DNA of 64,000 bases. It comes from Clostridia bacterium. Lineage in GTDB: Bacteria; Bacillota; Clostridia; Christensenellales; UBA1242. The stretch's first letter is position 1, and each line of letters opens with the position of its first letter. The DNA lies in the NCBI GenBank assembly GCA_017541375.1, contig JAFXZE010000002.1, forward strand, positions 1 through 64,000, written 5' to 3'. Of this stretch, positions 8,726-17,608 are shown one piece after another. A program made the translations under genes and the position numbers. The notes below the pieces were generated by a model. It worked only from the letters and a program-made list of their open reading frames with translations, was not told the DNA's origin and searched no databases.

Positions 8726-9352
8726 ATGATAGAAAAATTATTCACTAATGAACAGGCGATGGAACATTTGGACTATGCTTTGTCATGTGGATTTTGTTTT
8801 GAAAAATTCATATTTGGTAAAGGAATGTATGGTAATCGCGTTTCATTAGTGCGACCGAAAGAACCTAGTCGACTATACACAAAGGATAGTGGCTTTAAAA
8901 ATAGTGATTTTCATTCAGTAGAGGGAATAAAAGCTCTGGAGATAACTCAAACCATTTTGTTGACACGTCAAAAGCTAGAGGCAATTTTTATCAATAGAGA
9001 TAGCATGAAAGAATTTTTAAAAAATTTTTCAGCTAGTTTTATTTCTAGTGAGGATATGGAAAAAGCGCTGGAAAATTGGTATGAAAATGTAAGTATAAAA
9101 TTAATGGGCAATAGAATAACTGATTTTAAACGCTTAAATAATTTCGTACTAGCGCATATTGTATTAGATTTGCCGATGCCAGTGCAGCAGTGTATTGCAA
9201 ATTTTAGACAACAACAAATTTTAGATCTTTTGACTCAAGATATAATCTCGGCTGATTTTGCAAAGGCAAGACTAGCACTTATGCCTACAGGAAAGGAAAA
9301 ATTACTGCAATTGAGACAAAAATTATTATTACAGCGAAACAAAAGGAATTAG
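8726..9352 (+). CDS. Hypothetical soluble protein (208 aa)
   Basis: I do not recognise this protein. It is 208 residues, mostly helical, ending in a basic coiled stretch (LLQLRQKLLLQRNKRN). It has GGGAGGGG 11 bases before ATG and lies 40 nt after the HicB-like gene, so the two are probably cotranscribed. No signal peptide or membrane segment is seen. Confidence 0.65.
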   Translation: MIEKLFTNEQAMEHLDYALSCGFCFEKFIFGKGMYGNRVSLVRPKEPSRLYTKDSGFKNSDFHSVEGIKALEITQTILLTRQKLEAIFINRDSMKEFLKNFSASFISSEDMEKALENWYENVSIKLMGNRITDFKRLNNFVLAHIVLDLPMPVQQCIANFRQQQILDLLTQDIISADFAKARLALMPTGKEKLLQLRQKLLLQRNKRN

Positions 9353-9391
9353 GTCTTAGTAAATAATTACTAAGATTATTATTTTATTTAG

Positions 9392-9420
9392 TTGCAATAT
9401 TACTTTTGATATAGTATAAT
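9392..9420 (+). promoter_or_regulatory. lgt promoter
   Basis: TTGCAA (9392-9397), 17 bp, TATAAT (9415-9420). Confidence 0.8.
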
Positions 9421-9437
9421 TTCGTTAAGAGGTGTTT

Positions 9438-10193
9438 ATGGACGAAATCGCTTTTCATATTTTTGGAATAGCCATATATTGGTATGGTATATTTATAGGG
9501 CTAGGGCTAGTTGCGGGGGTTGCATTGGCTGTTTTTACAGCTAAATATCGTGGGCTAAAAAGAGATATGCCGTTAGAGTTGATTTTATGGATATTTCCGC
9601 CGGCAATTTTGTTTGCTAGGCTGTATTTTTGCATATTTAATGGAGGACCTTGGGGATTAAACTTTTTCGCAATTTGGAATGGTGGACTTGCTGTATATGG
9701 CTCAATAATAGGTGGAGCTATTGGTTTGGTTCTGTATTGCGTAATTCGCAAGCAAAACTTTTTAAAGGTAGCTGATGTAGTTGTACCAAGTTTGGCTTTA
9801 GGGCAGGCGATTGGGCGATGGGGATGTTATTTCTCACATTGTTGCTACGGTTTAGAGGTCACAAATCCCGCTTTTCAATGTTTCCCATTTGCTCTAGAGA
9901 TTGGAGGCACTTGGCACTGGGCAACTATGCTACTAGAAAGTTTGTGTGATGTAGGTATTTGTATAGCTCTATATTTTTTACTCAGGAAAGGCACTTTAAA
10001 TGGTTCTGTATTCTGTGGTTATATGATAACTTATGGTTTAGCAAGAGCCATTATAGAAGGAATTCGAGGTGAGTCTTTGATGTTGGGCGCTTCGGGAATT
10101 AGAGTAAGTCAGTTATTGAGTATTTTGATAATGATAGCAGGAGTCGTTTTGTTCATTTTGCTTGTGAGAAAAAATAAGAAGAAACAGGAGTAG
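9438..10193 (+). CDS. lgt: Prolipoprotein diacylglyceryl transferase
   Basis: Lgt moves diacylglycerol from phosphatidylglycerol to the lipobox cysteine of prolipoproteins in the cytoplasmic membrane. The 251-residue protein has about seven membrane segments, the conserved WNGGLAVYG motif (about 77-85) and the signature region GRWGCYFSHCCYG (about 126-138). The classical signature is GRxGNFxNxExxG, so two Asn and the Glu are replaced; a Cys-rich version of this motif also occurs in other Clostridia. Start ATG 9438 follows AAGAGG. At least two lipoproteins in the window (13511, 31609) would be substrates. It heads an operon with the DivIVA-like gene 3 nt downstream. Confidence 0.9.
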   Translation: MDEIAFHIFGIAIYWYGIFIGLGLVAGVALAVFTAKYRGLKRDMPLELILWIFPPAILFARLYFCIFNGGPWGLNFFAIWNGGLAVYGSIIGGAIGLVLYCVIRKQNFLKVADVVVPSLALGQAIGRWGCYFSHCCYGLEVTNPAFQCFPFALEIGGTWHWATMLLESLCDVGICIALYFLLRKGTLNGSVFCGYMITYGLARAIIEGIRGESLMLGASGIRVSQLLSILIMIAGVVLFILLVRKNKKKQE

Positions 10194-10196
10194 AGT

Positions 10197-10949
10197 ATGA
10201 AACCACAACATTTTAGGCGTGAATTTGGTGGATATTGTGCACAAGAAGTGGATGATTATTTGCAACAGTTGGAGCAGGAGTATGATGAAAAAATAGGAAA
10301 ACAAAATGACCAGATGTTTCAGATGCGACAAGAAATTTACAATCTCAATGGCGAGATTGAGCAGCAAAGAATTAACGCTGATAAAATGTCTCGTGCTCTA
10401 GAATTGACTATGCAAAAAGCCAATGAGCTGAGTAAATTGTCGCACAATGTTTATGATTTGGAAGTGCAACGAATGAGATTGTTGTATGGACAATGGGTTG
10501 GTTTACTAGAAAAGTTTAAACAAAGATTCTCATCAATCATTTCTGAAGATGATATACAAAATGTGATAGGTGATTTTCAAAAATCACTAACGGTCACTAT
10601 TAATTCTCAAATAAAAGATGACAGTGAAAATGTTTTTTCTCAATCATATGTATCTACTATTAGTAATCAAGCAGGAGGAAGACCTACTCATGAGGAAGAG
10701 ATGAGTTTTACTTACACTACAGCAAATTCTAGTGTTAGTACATCAGTGAAATCTACATCGAATAACGGCAAAACGCTGGCAGATTTGTTTTTGAGTGGAG
10801 AGGATGTTGGTATGCCAGAAAGCTTTGGTGAAACTGGCCCTAATATGATACCTATTCCAGGTGAAACTCCTGTAGTACATACGCGTAAATTTGATATGAA
10901 AGATACTGTGAATCCTGAAGATTGTTTAGGAAAATCTTATAAAAGATAA
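10197..10949 (+). CDS. DivIVA-domain protein
   Basis: The N-terminus (PQHFRREFGGYCAQEVDDYL, residues 3-22) matches the DivIVA membrane-curvature-binding motif, and a coiled coil covers about 22-110. DivIVA-family proteins mark the pole or septum and organise division or chromosome anchoring. The C-terminal half (about 135-250) is Ser/Thr-rich and probably disordered. It follows lgt by 3 nt and ends at a bidirectional terminator. Which family member it is (DivIVA, GpsB or a sporulation-linked paralogue) cannot be decided. Confidence 0.8.
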   Translation: MKPQHFRREFGGYCAQEVDDYLQQLEQEYDEKIGKQNDQMFQMRQEIYNLNGEIEQQRINADKMSRALELTMQKANELSKLSHNVYDLEVQRMRLLYGQWVGLLEKFKQRFSSIISEDDIQNVIGDFQKSLTVTINSQIKDDSENVFSQSYVSTISNQAGGRPTHEEEMSFTYTTANSSVSTSVKSTSNNGKTLADLFLSGEDVGMPESFGETGPNMIPIPGETPVVHTRKFDMKDTVNPEDCLGKSYKR

Positions 10950-10975
10950 AAAGATGAGTATTAATCATCTTTTTT
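10948..10975. terminator. Bidirectional terminator between divIVA-like gene and dnaI
   Basis: AAAAAGATGA (10948-10957) pairs with TCATCTTTTT (10965-10974). The last codons of the minus-strand gene lie within it. Confidence 0.8.
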
Positions 10976-11911
10976 CTTATACAATCGCAAGTCTTTTTCA
11001 CTTTGGAAAAGAATAGGTAGAGTTACTCGAGTGTTGAAAATTCGTGATTTAATTCGGTTGCCATATCTAGAGTCAATTTCATCAGGAGTGAGATTGGTGC
11101 TAATTATATACGGCAAGTTATTCCGTTGCCGCTCGTTAATTAGGGTAAAAAAGTTAGTCAAAACTGATTCGTGAAATAGCGGTTCAGTTCCGAGGTCGTC
11201 AATTATGAGCAAATCACTATCAAAAAGGGGAGAGAGTATCGCGTTTCTTTCTGAATAAGGAGCGGAGTAAGCATGCATCATCGTTTTGCTTACATCATAA
11301 GCTGTACAAAAGACAACATAGTTCATCTTTTGGGTTAATTCATTGGCAATACACTCTAGCAAAAATGTTTTTCCTGTCCCTACTGCACCAAAGAAAAGTA
11401 GGTTGTTGTGTTTGTTATTGGGGAAGTTATCACAGTATATATGGGCTACTTTATATGCTTTATAAAGGAGTGAATTATTAAGGAGTAATTCTTCACTACA
11501 ATCGTCAAAAGTGAAGTTTAATTTGTTGTTTATGCCGCTTTGTTTTATAAGAGCTTCTTGTACTTGATGCTTAAGACACTCACACATTTTATTTTCCACA
11601 TATCCTGTGTCAGAGCAGATTGGACAAAAATAGTGCATTTTAAGTGCTTCTATGTTAAATTTATTCTTTTGTAAAACCTCTATTTTTTGTTTTTCAAGTT
11701 CCTCTAATTCTGTATGCAATTTTTTATTTGTATCAGAAATTTCATCAAGTTTTGATATTTCTAGTTGTATTTTTCGTGATTTGTTATCCAGTTCTAGATA
11801 TTGTGGAATTTGTCGTGCTTTCATAATAGCGCTTTTTAATGCTAATTCTTTTTCAATGCGAGAATTTTGCAGTTTGTTTAATTCTTGTTGAACAATTTGT
11901 TGTTTATTCAT
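10961..11911 (-). CDS. dnaI: Helicase loader DnaI/DnaC-type AAA+ ATPase
   Basis: DnaI loads the replicative helicase at the origin and at restarted forks. From the ATG start, the 316-residue protein has an N-terminal coiled coil (about 1-90), a zinc-type cluster CPIC...CEC (about 97-113), Walker A GAVGTGKT (about 175-182) and Walker B LLIIDDLG (about 234-241). This is the DnaI order of domains, distinct from a lone IstB. The ATG at 11911 overlaps the upstream stop (TGATG), and AAGGAGATGG precedes it; a TTG one codon earlier is less likely. It is the second gene of a dnaB-dnaI pair. Confidence 0.9.
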   Translation of the reverse strand: MNKQQIVQQELNKLQNSRIEKELALKSAIMKARQIPQYLELDNKSRKIQLEISKLDEISDTNKKLHTELEELEKQKIEVLQKNKFNIEALKMHYFCPICSDTGYVENKMCECLKHQVQEALIKQSGINNKLNFTFDDCSEELLLNNSLLYKAYKVAHIYCDNFPNNKHNNLLFFGAVGTGKTFLLECIANELTQKMNYVVFCTAYDVSKTMMHAYSAPYSERNAILSPLFDSDLLIIDDLGTEPLFHESVLTNFFTLINERQRNNLPYIISTNLTPDEIDSRYGNRIKSRIFNTRVTLPILFQSEKDLRLYKKKDD

Positions 11912-13377
11912 CAAATATCCATCTCCTTAAATTCGTTAAATAATTCTTCATTTTCAGATTTTGTATAGGAGCGTGATGTGATTTTTGTGGTGTTGGTTGT
12001 TTTTGTTTGCTTTGTAACTTGATAATTTTCACTCGCTAGTTTTGCTTGTTCTAATGTAAATATGTGTTGGCTATGCCAGTCCGCAAGAATTGTATTTACA
12101 TATGATAGATTAGCGCCTTTAGCCTTTGCTAAGCTTACAGCATAATCAACTATCTCTAGATTAAAAGCCCAAATGTTTGTCCAGCGATTCCAAAAATCTA
12201 TATCCAGCGTTGTTACATTACGTTCGATATTGAGGTTTTTGAGAATTGTTTTGATTGTTTCTTTTGTAATTCGTTGCGATAGGGTAAATTGTTCATAAGA
12301 TTTTTTTGACACAATTCCTTGGTTAAATAAGTAATGAATTTGTTCATCTAGATTATTCAGTGTGCGTTTTCCTATTACAAAGCAGTCTTGAGCAATACTG
12401 AGCAGGGTTTCTGGTTCATATCCAAGACTAAGCCAAGGATTGATATAGGTTTCGATCTGATTTGTTACATCTTCATAATATAGTCCCAGTGTTCTGTTAA
12501 TATCGCGTGCAAGGTTAAATATTTTATCTACATTATCTTCATAATCAGCTATTTCTTTACTGGATAATAAGTGCAGTTCATAATACTTAAGCAAGCGCTT
12601 ATCCAGTTTTTCAAAGTTCGCTCGTCCCATTTTTTTGAGAGTTTTAGCAACATATAGAATGCATTCATCTACAAATCCAAGTTCGATCCACTTTAAGTAT
12701 AGTTGTAGTTCATCAATGCTAGATTTTTTTGTAGAGCCGAGTGCTTTTAAAATTTGATTTACACTAGTTGAGGCGTTTGAAGTCGCTTCTAGGTGGGTTT
12801 CGACTTGTTCTGGAGTAATTAATCCCATATTTGCCCAGTCACGAGCAACAGTTAAAATGTAGCGATATCCCACATTATCTCCTTTGTTTTGTGCGCAATA
12901 TCTTACAATCATAAGAAGAGCCTCAGGGCTAAGCTTGCGACCATCTGGTATAGCAAAGCCTTCCATTAGTGTGTAATATTCTTCATATTCGTTTGGGGTA
13001 ATCATTCGCCCAGATAAGATAGATTGAATCTCTTTATTAAATTTGGTGTATTTGTCCTTATCATATTTTCGCGTGTTTTCGTTTGCGTTTCTAATAGGAA
13101 GATACTGCACTTGGAAAGGGGAATCTGATACAATGCGCACGATTCCTTGTTCTTGCCAATATTCAAAACTTTCGATTATTTCATCCTGAGTATATCCCAT
13201 GTTTTGAGAGAAACGAGCTAAGTCAAGTTCTTCCAGTTGTTCACAGATATATAGTCCATAAAGATATATGCTAATATGTTTTGGGGGAGTAGAAATTAAA
13301 AATCTATTAAAAAAAAGATTATCTATGACAGTGTACGATTTAGTCATGAATTCAGTTGCAAATTTACAAAAAGCCAT
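11911..13377 (-). CDS. dnaB: Replication initiation protein with DnaD domains (DnaB-type)
   Basis: In Firmicutes the DnaB/DnaD proteins recruit the helicase-DnaI complex to the origin. This 488-residue protein has an N-terminal winged-helix-like region (about 25-95), then at least two DnaD-type signatures: YRYILTVARDWANMGLITPEQV (about 172-193) and YVNTILADWHSQHIFTLEQA (about 430-449). A further repeat-like stretch lies at about 310-350. Gene order, directly before dnaI with overlapping stop/start, supports the DnaB role. It starts with ATG after GGAGG. Confidence 0.85.
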   Translation of the reverse strand: MAFCKFATEFMTKSYTVIDNLFFNRFLISTPPKHISIYLYGLYICEQLEELDLARFSQNMGYTQDEIIESFEYWQEQGIVRIVSDSPFQVQYLPIRNANENTRKYDKDKYTKFNKEIQSILSGRMITPNEYEEYYTLMEGFAIPDGRKLSPEALLMIVRYCAQNKGDNVGYRYILTVARDWANMGLITPEQVETHLEATSNASTSVNQILKALGSTKKSSIDELQLYLKWIELGFVDECILYVAKTLKKMGRANFEKLDKRLLKYYELHLLSSKEIADYEDNVDKIFNLARDINRTLGLYYEDVTNQIETYINPWLSLGYEPETLLSIAQDCFVIGKRTLNNLDEQIHYLFNQGIVSKKSYEQFTLSQRITKETIKTILKNLNIERNVTTLDIDFWNRWTNIWAFNLEIVDYAVSLAKAKGANLSYVNTILADWHSQHIFTLEQAKLASENYQVTKQTKTTNTTKITSRSYTKSENEELFNEFKEMDI

Positions 13378-13403
13378 AGCTACCTCCAGAAAGAATTTAT
13401 TTC

Positions 13404-13432
13404 ATTGTATCATTAATTTGGTTTTTGCGCAA
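13404..13432 (-). promoter_or_regulatory. dnaB-dnaI promoter
   Basis: On the minus strand TTGCGC (13432-13427), 17 bp, TACAAT (13409-13404), with an extended -10 TG. Confidence 0.7.
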
Positions 13433-13510
13433 GTCAATTTTTATAAATAAAGTTATATTTTATAAATACTTTTATATATACTAAAAAGAATGATTTTTGG
13501 GGGAAAATAT

Positions 13511-15001
13511 ATGAAGCATTTAGGTTTTTTAGTAATACTTATTTGTATATTATTTAGTTCTGGATGTGAACAGCCATCCAAAATAGATATTTTGAGTGAA
13601 AGTTTAACCAATTATGAAATTGTAGCTACACTTGATTATAAAAACAAAACTCTGATAGCAGATGAAAAAGTATATTATCAAAATAATTCTGATCAGGAGT
13701 TAAATGAGTTGAAATTTCACTTATATCCCAATGCTTTTAAAGAAACAGCTGAAAAGACTAAATGTGTAAACGCTACTCAGTTTTCCCGAGCTTATCCAAA
13801 TGGATTTTCTGAAGGTGGCATACAAATAAGAGAGGTGTTATTAAATGAAAAATGTGCTGAATTTGCAATTTCTGGGGAAGAAGAAAATATTTTATCTATA
13901 ACGCTTGAAGATGCTTTACGGCCAAATAATTGTGTGTGTTTAGAAATAAAATTTGACTTGACTATTCCCAATTGTGTGCATCGTTTTGGATATGGAAACA
14001 ATACACTCAACTTAGGGAATTGGTATCCAATAGCTTGCGTGTTTGAGGCGGGGGAGTTTATGACTGATGGTTATTGTGCTAATGGTGATCCTTTTTTTAG
14101 TGAAGTAGCAAATTATTGGGTGACAATAAATTATCCAAGCATGCTTAAACTTGCTCACACTGGTGAAAAGGTGGGGGAAAGTATTTCAAAAGATATTACA
14201 TCCACCCAAATAAAAGCAAAAGTTGTTAGAGATTTTGCATGTGTATTTAGTGAGAAATTTAATACTATTAGTGCTAATCTTGGTGAAACACAAATAAATT
14301 ACTTTTATTATGATGATGCAAATGAAAAAAAACATCTAGGGGTGTGTATTGATGCGGTAAATACATTTAATCAATTATTTGGGGCATATCCATATTCTGT
14401 GTTAAATGTTGTAAAAGCAAACTTCTTTCAAGGAGGAATGGAATATCCACAACTTGTATATATCAGCGATATGGTGGATAATGAGGAAGAATATGTAAAT
14501 GTGATCGTTCATGAGATTGCTCATCAATGGTGGTATGGGGTTGTGGGAAATAATGAGTGTGAAAATGCTTGGATTGATGAAGGATTAGCTGAGTATAGTA
14601 CAGCTCTATTTTATGACAGAAATCCAATATACGGGAAAAATACTGAAGATGTGATAAACTCGGCATTGTCGTCTTATTTATTGTTTGTAGATGTTTATAA
14701 GGAAGTTTATGAAGACTTTGATAGTAGTATGAATAGGAATATTCACAAATTTAATACAGAGTCAGAGTATGTCTATCTTACTTATGTAAAAGGTGTATTG
14801 ATGTTTGATAGTATTTGTGAATTAATTGGGGAGCGTAAAATGGAACAAAGCTTGCGTGAGTTATACAGTGTGAATAGTTTTAAAAATGTAAAGCCAGTTG
14901 ATATAGTGCTTGCTTTTGAAAATATTAGTCGAAAAAAGCTTGGGGGATATATCATGTCATGGCTAGATGGTTCTGTGATTTTTGAGGAATTAACAGGATA
15001 G
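13511..15001 (+). CDS. M1-family zinc metallopeptidase lipoprotein
   Basis: The 496-residue protein starts MKHLGFLVILIC and has a lipobox FSSGC (Cys about 20), so it is probably lipidated and held outside the membrane. The catalytic signature is complete: HEIAH at 334-338 and the third zinc ligand Glu at 357 (HExxH-18-E), with GGMEYP upstream in the place of the GAMEN exopeptidase motif. M1 enzymes are aminopeptidases; the C-terminal helical domain is short, as in bacterial lipoprotein members. ATG 13511 is chosen because GGGGGAAA precedes it; an earlier in-frame ATG at 13490 has no site. It is monocistronic with a strong terminator. Confidence 0.88.
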   Translation: MKHLGFLVILICILFSSGCEQPSKIDILSESLTNYEIVATLDYKNKTLIADEKVYYQNNSDQELNELKFHLYPNAFKETAEKTKCVNATQFSRAYPNGFSEGGIQIREVLLNEKCAEFAISGEEENILSITLEDALRPNNCVCLEIKFDLTIPNCVHRFGYGNNTLNLGNWYPIACVFEAGEFMTDGYCANGDPFFSEVANYWVTINYPSMLKLAHTGEKVGESISKDITSTQIKAKVVRDFACVFSEKFNTISANLGETQINYFYYDDANEKKHLGVCIDAVNTFNQLFGAYPYSVLNVVKANFFQGGMEYPQLVYISDMVDNEEEYVNVIVHEIAHQWWYGVVGNNECENAWIDEGLAEYSTALFYDRNPIYGKNTEDVINSALSSYLLFVDVYKEVYEDFDSSMNRNIHKFNTESEYVYLTYVKGVLMFDSICELIGERKMEQSLRELYSVNSFKNVKPVDIVLAFENISRKKLGGYIMSWLDGSVIFEELTG

Positions 15002-15006
15002 GAAAT

Positions 15007-15044
15007 AAAAACAAACATCTTCAATCGAAGATGTTTGTTTTTTG
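15007..15044. terminator. Strong terminator after the M1 peptidase gene
   Basis: A 16-bp stem, AAAAACAAACATCTTC (15007-15022) with GAAGATGTTTGTTTTT (15027-15042), loop AATC, followed by T. Confidence 0.9.
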
Positions 15045-15090
15045 GGAATTAATGAAACAAAATTTTTTAAGATTATATTTCAACAGAACA

Positions 15091-15277
15091 TTTTGCGCAT
15101 AGTTTAATGAAAAATCATCCTTAGCTTACAGGCAATTTTTTGTATTCAGCCAGTGCATTCGTTATTGAAATACGCCATTATTGTAAGTTTAGTGTGTGAA
15201 ATATTTGTGAAATGGAGATATTAATTTTAAATATTTTTTTAAAATCTCCCAATTTCACAAGAAAACTATGCGCAAAA
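15091..15277. repeat. Non-coding palindromic element with nested stems
   Basis: A perfect 15-bp inverted repeat bounds this 187-bp non-coding stretch: TTTTGCGCATAGTTT (15091-15105) and AAACTATGCGCAAAA (15263-15277). Inside, TTGTGAAATGGAGAT (15205-15219) pairs with ATCTCCCAATTTCACAA (15244-15260), and CTTACA (15125-15130) pairs with TGTAAG (15182-15187), enclosing GTATTCA/TGAAATAC. The layout suggests a branched RNA or a miniature inverted-repeat element. The remaining bases of the 302-bp gap hold no gene. Confidence 0.6.
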
Positions 15278-15303
15278 CCTACTTTTATACACTAGTAGAA
15301 AAA

Positions 15304-17493
15304 TTATCGTAAGTCTAGTACATTATTAGAGCTATCGAAAGGTATTTTTGTTTTCCTTTTAGAGAAAAGAGTGAAGTAGCATTGAGTAATTTGATATCTT
15401 TTTATGTCATAAACGTGGCCATTTTGAGCAGTGAGTTTGAGGTTGGGAGAGTATTTACAATTTTTACAATCATTTTTAAATAGGGTTTTGTACGGGCAAT
15501 GAGCAAATGTCATCAAGTTTATGTTTGTAGGTAATAGCTTATAATAATTGGGATTAGGAATTTCAAACTCTTTGCTATAAATTATATGTTGAGCACCATT
15601 ATTTAGCCAGAAAGCCGTAGAAAAACTGTTTGCAATATTTAAGTGTTCACCGGCGATAAATTTTAGTTTTAATTTTTTTACTAACGCTAATTCGCCTATA
15701 TTTTGGACTATGTAGGTAAGATTTGCATCAATTTTTGAAACGATTTTTTCTATTTTTTCGCAGTCGGTATCGTTTGCAAGAATTGGCAAGCATAATCCAA
15801 GATTATCTGAAAAAGCTCTTGCTTTATCTAATATAGAAGTAATATATTGATAATCGTATATAGCAGGACACAAACACAAAAGGTCACCTTTTGTTATATT
15901 GGAATTTAAATTTTCTAGTTTTTCAAAGTAGTATATATTGAATTTTGGTTTTGGCATAGTGTTTAATGGTAGATTTATATCACTCGTTTTGATTTTTGCT
16001 GTGATATGTTTTTCATAATTATTAATAATTGCTTCAGTAAGAGCAAGAACGGTCTCTCTACGTAATTGGTTTATGATAGATTTTGGGATGAATACATTTT
16101 CTACAATTGCGTCTATGTCATTGAGAGTAAATGCTGTGTCATTTAATTTGTTGATTTGATTTATCAATTCCTCTTTTGAAGTAGGGGTTGATGTTGCTTG
16201 AGGGCATATATAATTACTTGAGCGAGTGATAGTGCTACAAGCACAAGTTAGGGTTAACTCCAGTGGAGCGTCTACTTTAGCAATAATTTTTGCTTCAATC
16301 GGAAGTTTTTTCTGGTTAGTTAGCATTTTATTTTCATGTTCACTATCCAGTGTGAGATAAACCTCGTAGTTTGGAAGGACTTTTGTTTTTGAGTAAATCA
16401 CATATTCATTTGACGATATTTTTTCCACATTACCCACACCAAGGCTTGCTTTTTCTCCGTTATCCCAAAACTTTAGACCATCTCCAGCATGAATTGGATG
16501 AGATGAGCGGAGCCAGATTTTGGTAAGGTCTTTAAACGGGGCTGTTTTTATTACATGTCCAATTTTGATGCCTAAGTGGTTTTGCACGAGTGGATTTATC
16601 ACATTCTGCGGTACTCCACAATCTAGATAAGCTCGTTCGTTATATTCGCCCCTAGAAAAAACTTTTGCTAGCTCATGTTTTTCTAGAGTAGAGTCAAATG
16701 GTTTGCCTTGAGATAATGAAAGGAGGGCCTTTTTATAACTTTGCACACATTGAGCAACATATCCAGCACGTCTTAGTCTTCCTTCAATCTTTAGACTATC
16801 TACACCAGCTTCTTCAAGCTCTTTTAAGTTATCTATCAAGCATAAATCTCTAGCAGAAAGAAGATAGCCAGAGCCGACAAGTTTATTATCAAGGGTAGCA
16901 GTATAGGGCAATCTACATAGTTGGGCGCATTTACCTCGATTTCCGCTTTTATCAAGTTCTGTAGCACTTAAGTAACAATTTCCGCTAAAAGCCACACAAA
17001 GCGCTCCTTGAACAAAATATTCTATCTCGAGTCCTGTCGCTTTTTTGATATTTTTTATATCACTAAGTTTTACTTCGCGAGAGAGCACAACTCGAGTAAA
17101 ACCTAAGCTCTTAGCAATAATAGCTCCCCAAGTATTGTGAATACCCATTTGCGTACTAGCGTGCATAACTACATTGGAAAAGTTTTCCTTTATTATAGCA
17201 GCTACTGCCAAATCTTGTATAATAAAGGCATCTACTTTTGCTTCAACACATGCTGAAATTAGTTTCAAAAAAGCAGGCAGTTCGTCATCAAGTAATATGG
17301 TGTTTGTTGTGATGTAAACTTTTACTCCTTTTAGGTGAGCAAGGCGGGTGTATTCGCGAATGTTTTGTGTGTTAAAAAACGTTGATTTTGCCCTTGCATT
17401 AAAGTCGCCAAGGCCTAAGTAAATTGCATCAGCGCCATTTTCTATGGCTGCATAAAAACTTTGTTCATCTCCACATGGAGCTAATAATTCCAT
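15304..17493 (-). CDS. U32-family protein, RlhA-like (23S rRNA hydroxylation)
   Basis: U32 proteins include RlhA, which makes 5-hydroxycytidine in 23S rRNA, and related enzymes of tRNA and cofactor modification. The 729-residue protein has the U32 signature EYFVQGALCVAFSGNCYLS (158-176) and four cysteines, C166, C173, C189 and C193, spaced like the iron-sulfur ligands of the family. The long C-terminal part (about 290-729) corresponds to the extension of large RlhA-type members. It starts with ATG after GAGGTG. It diverges from spoIIIAA. The exact substrate is inferred from family only. Confidence 0.85.
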   Translation of the reverse strand: MELLAPCGDEQSFYAAIENGADAIYLGLGDFNARAKSTFFNTQNIREYTRLAHLKGVKVYITTNTILLDDELPAFLKLISACVEAKVDAFIIQDLAVAAIIKENFSNVVMHASTQMGIHNTWGAIIAKSLGFTRVVLSREVKLSDIKNIKKATGLEIEYFVQGALCVAFSGNCYLSATELDKSGNRGKCAQLCRLPYTATLDNKLVGSGYLLSARDLCLIDNLKELEEAGVDSLKIEGRLRRAGYVAQCVQSYKKALLSLSQGKPFDSTLEKHELAKVFSRGEYNERAYLDCGVPQNVINPLVQNHLGIKIGHVIKTAPFKDLTKIWLRSSHPIHAGDGLKFWDNGEKASLGVGNVEKISSNEYVIYSKTKVLPNYEVYLTLDSEHENKMLTNQKKLPIEAKIIAKVDAPLELTLTCACSTITRSSNYICPQATSTPTSKEELINQINKLNDTAFTLNDIDAIVENVFIPKSIINQLRRETVLALTEAIINNYEKHITAKIKTSDINLPLNTMPKPKFNIYYFEKLENLNSNITKGDLLCLCPAIYDYQYITSILDKARAFSDNLGLCLPILANDTDCEKIEKIVSKIDANLTYIVQNIGELALVKKLKLKFIAGEHLNIANSFSTAFWLNNGAQHIIYSKEFEIPNPNYYKLLPTNINLMTFAHCPYKTLFKNDCKNCKYSPNLKLTAQNGHVYDIKRYQITQCYFTLFSKRKTKIPFDSSNNVLDLR

Positions 17494-17608
17494 TTTATCA
17501 CCTCAAACTAATTATACATTTTTTTTGTTAATTTGTCTAGAATGAAAAGCTATTTTAAATATAAAACATAAAAGTAAGTGTAGGTGAATAGAGTACTAGG
17601 GGGCAAAA

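Noticed and set aside
17494..17608. A sigma-E promoter for the spoIIIA operon
   Set aside because: Expected from biology, but no pair of boxes with proper spacing could be supported by eye.
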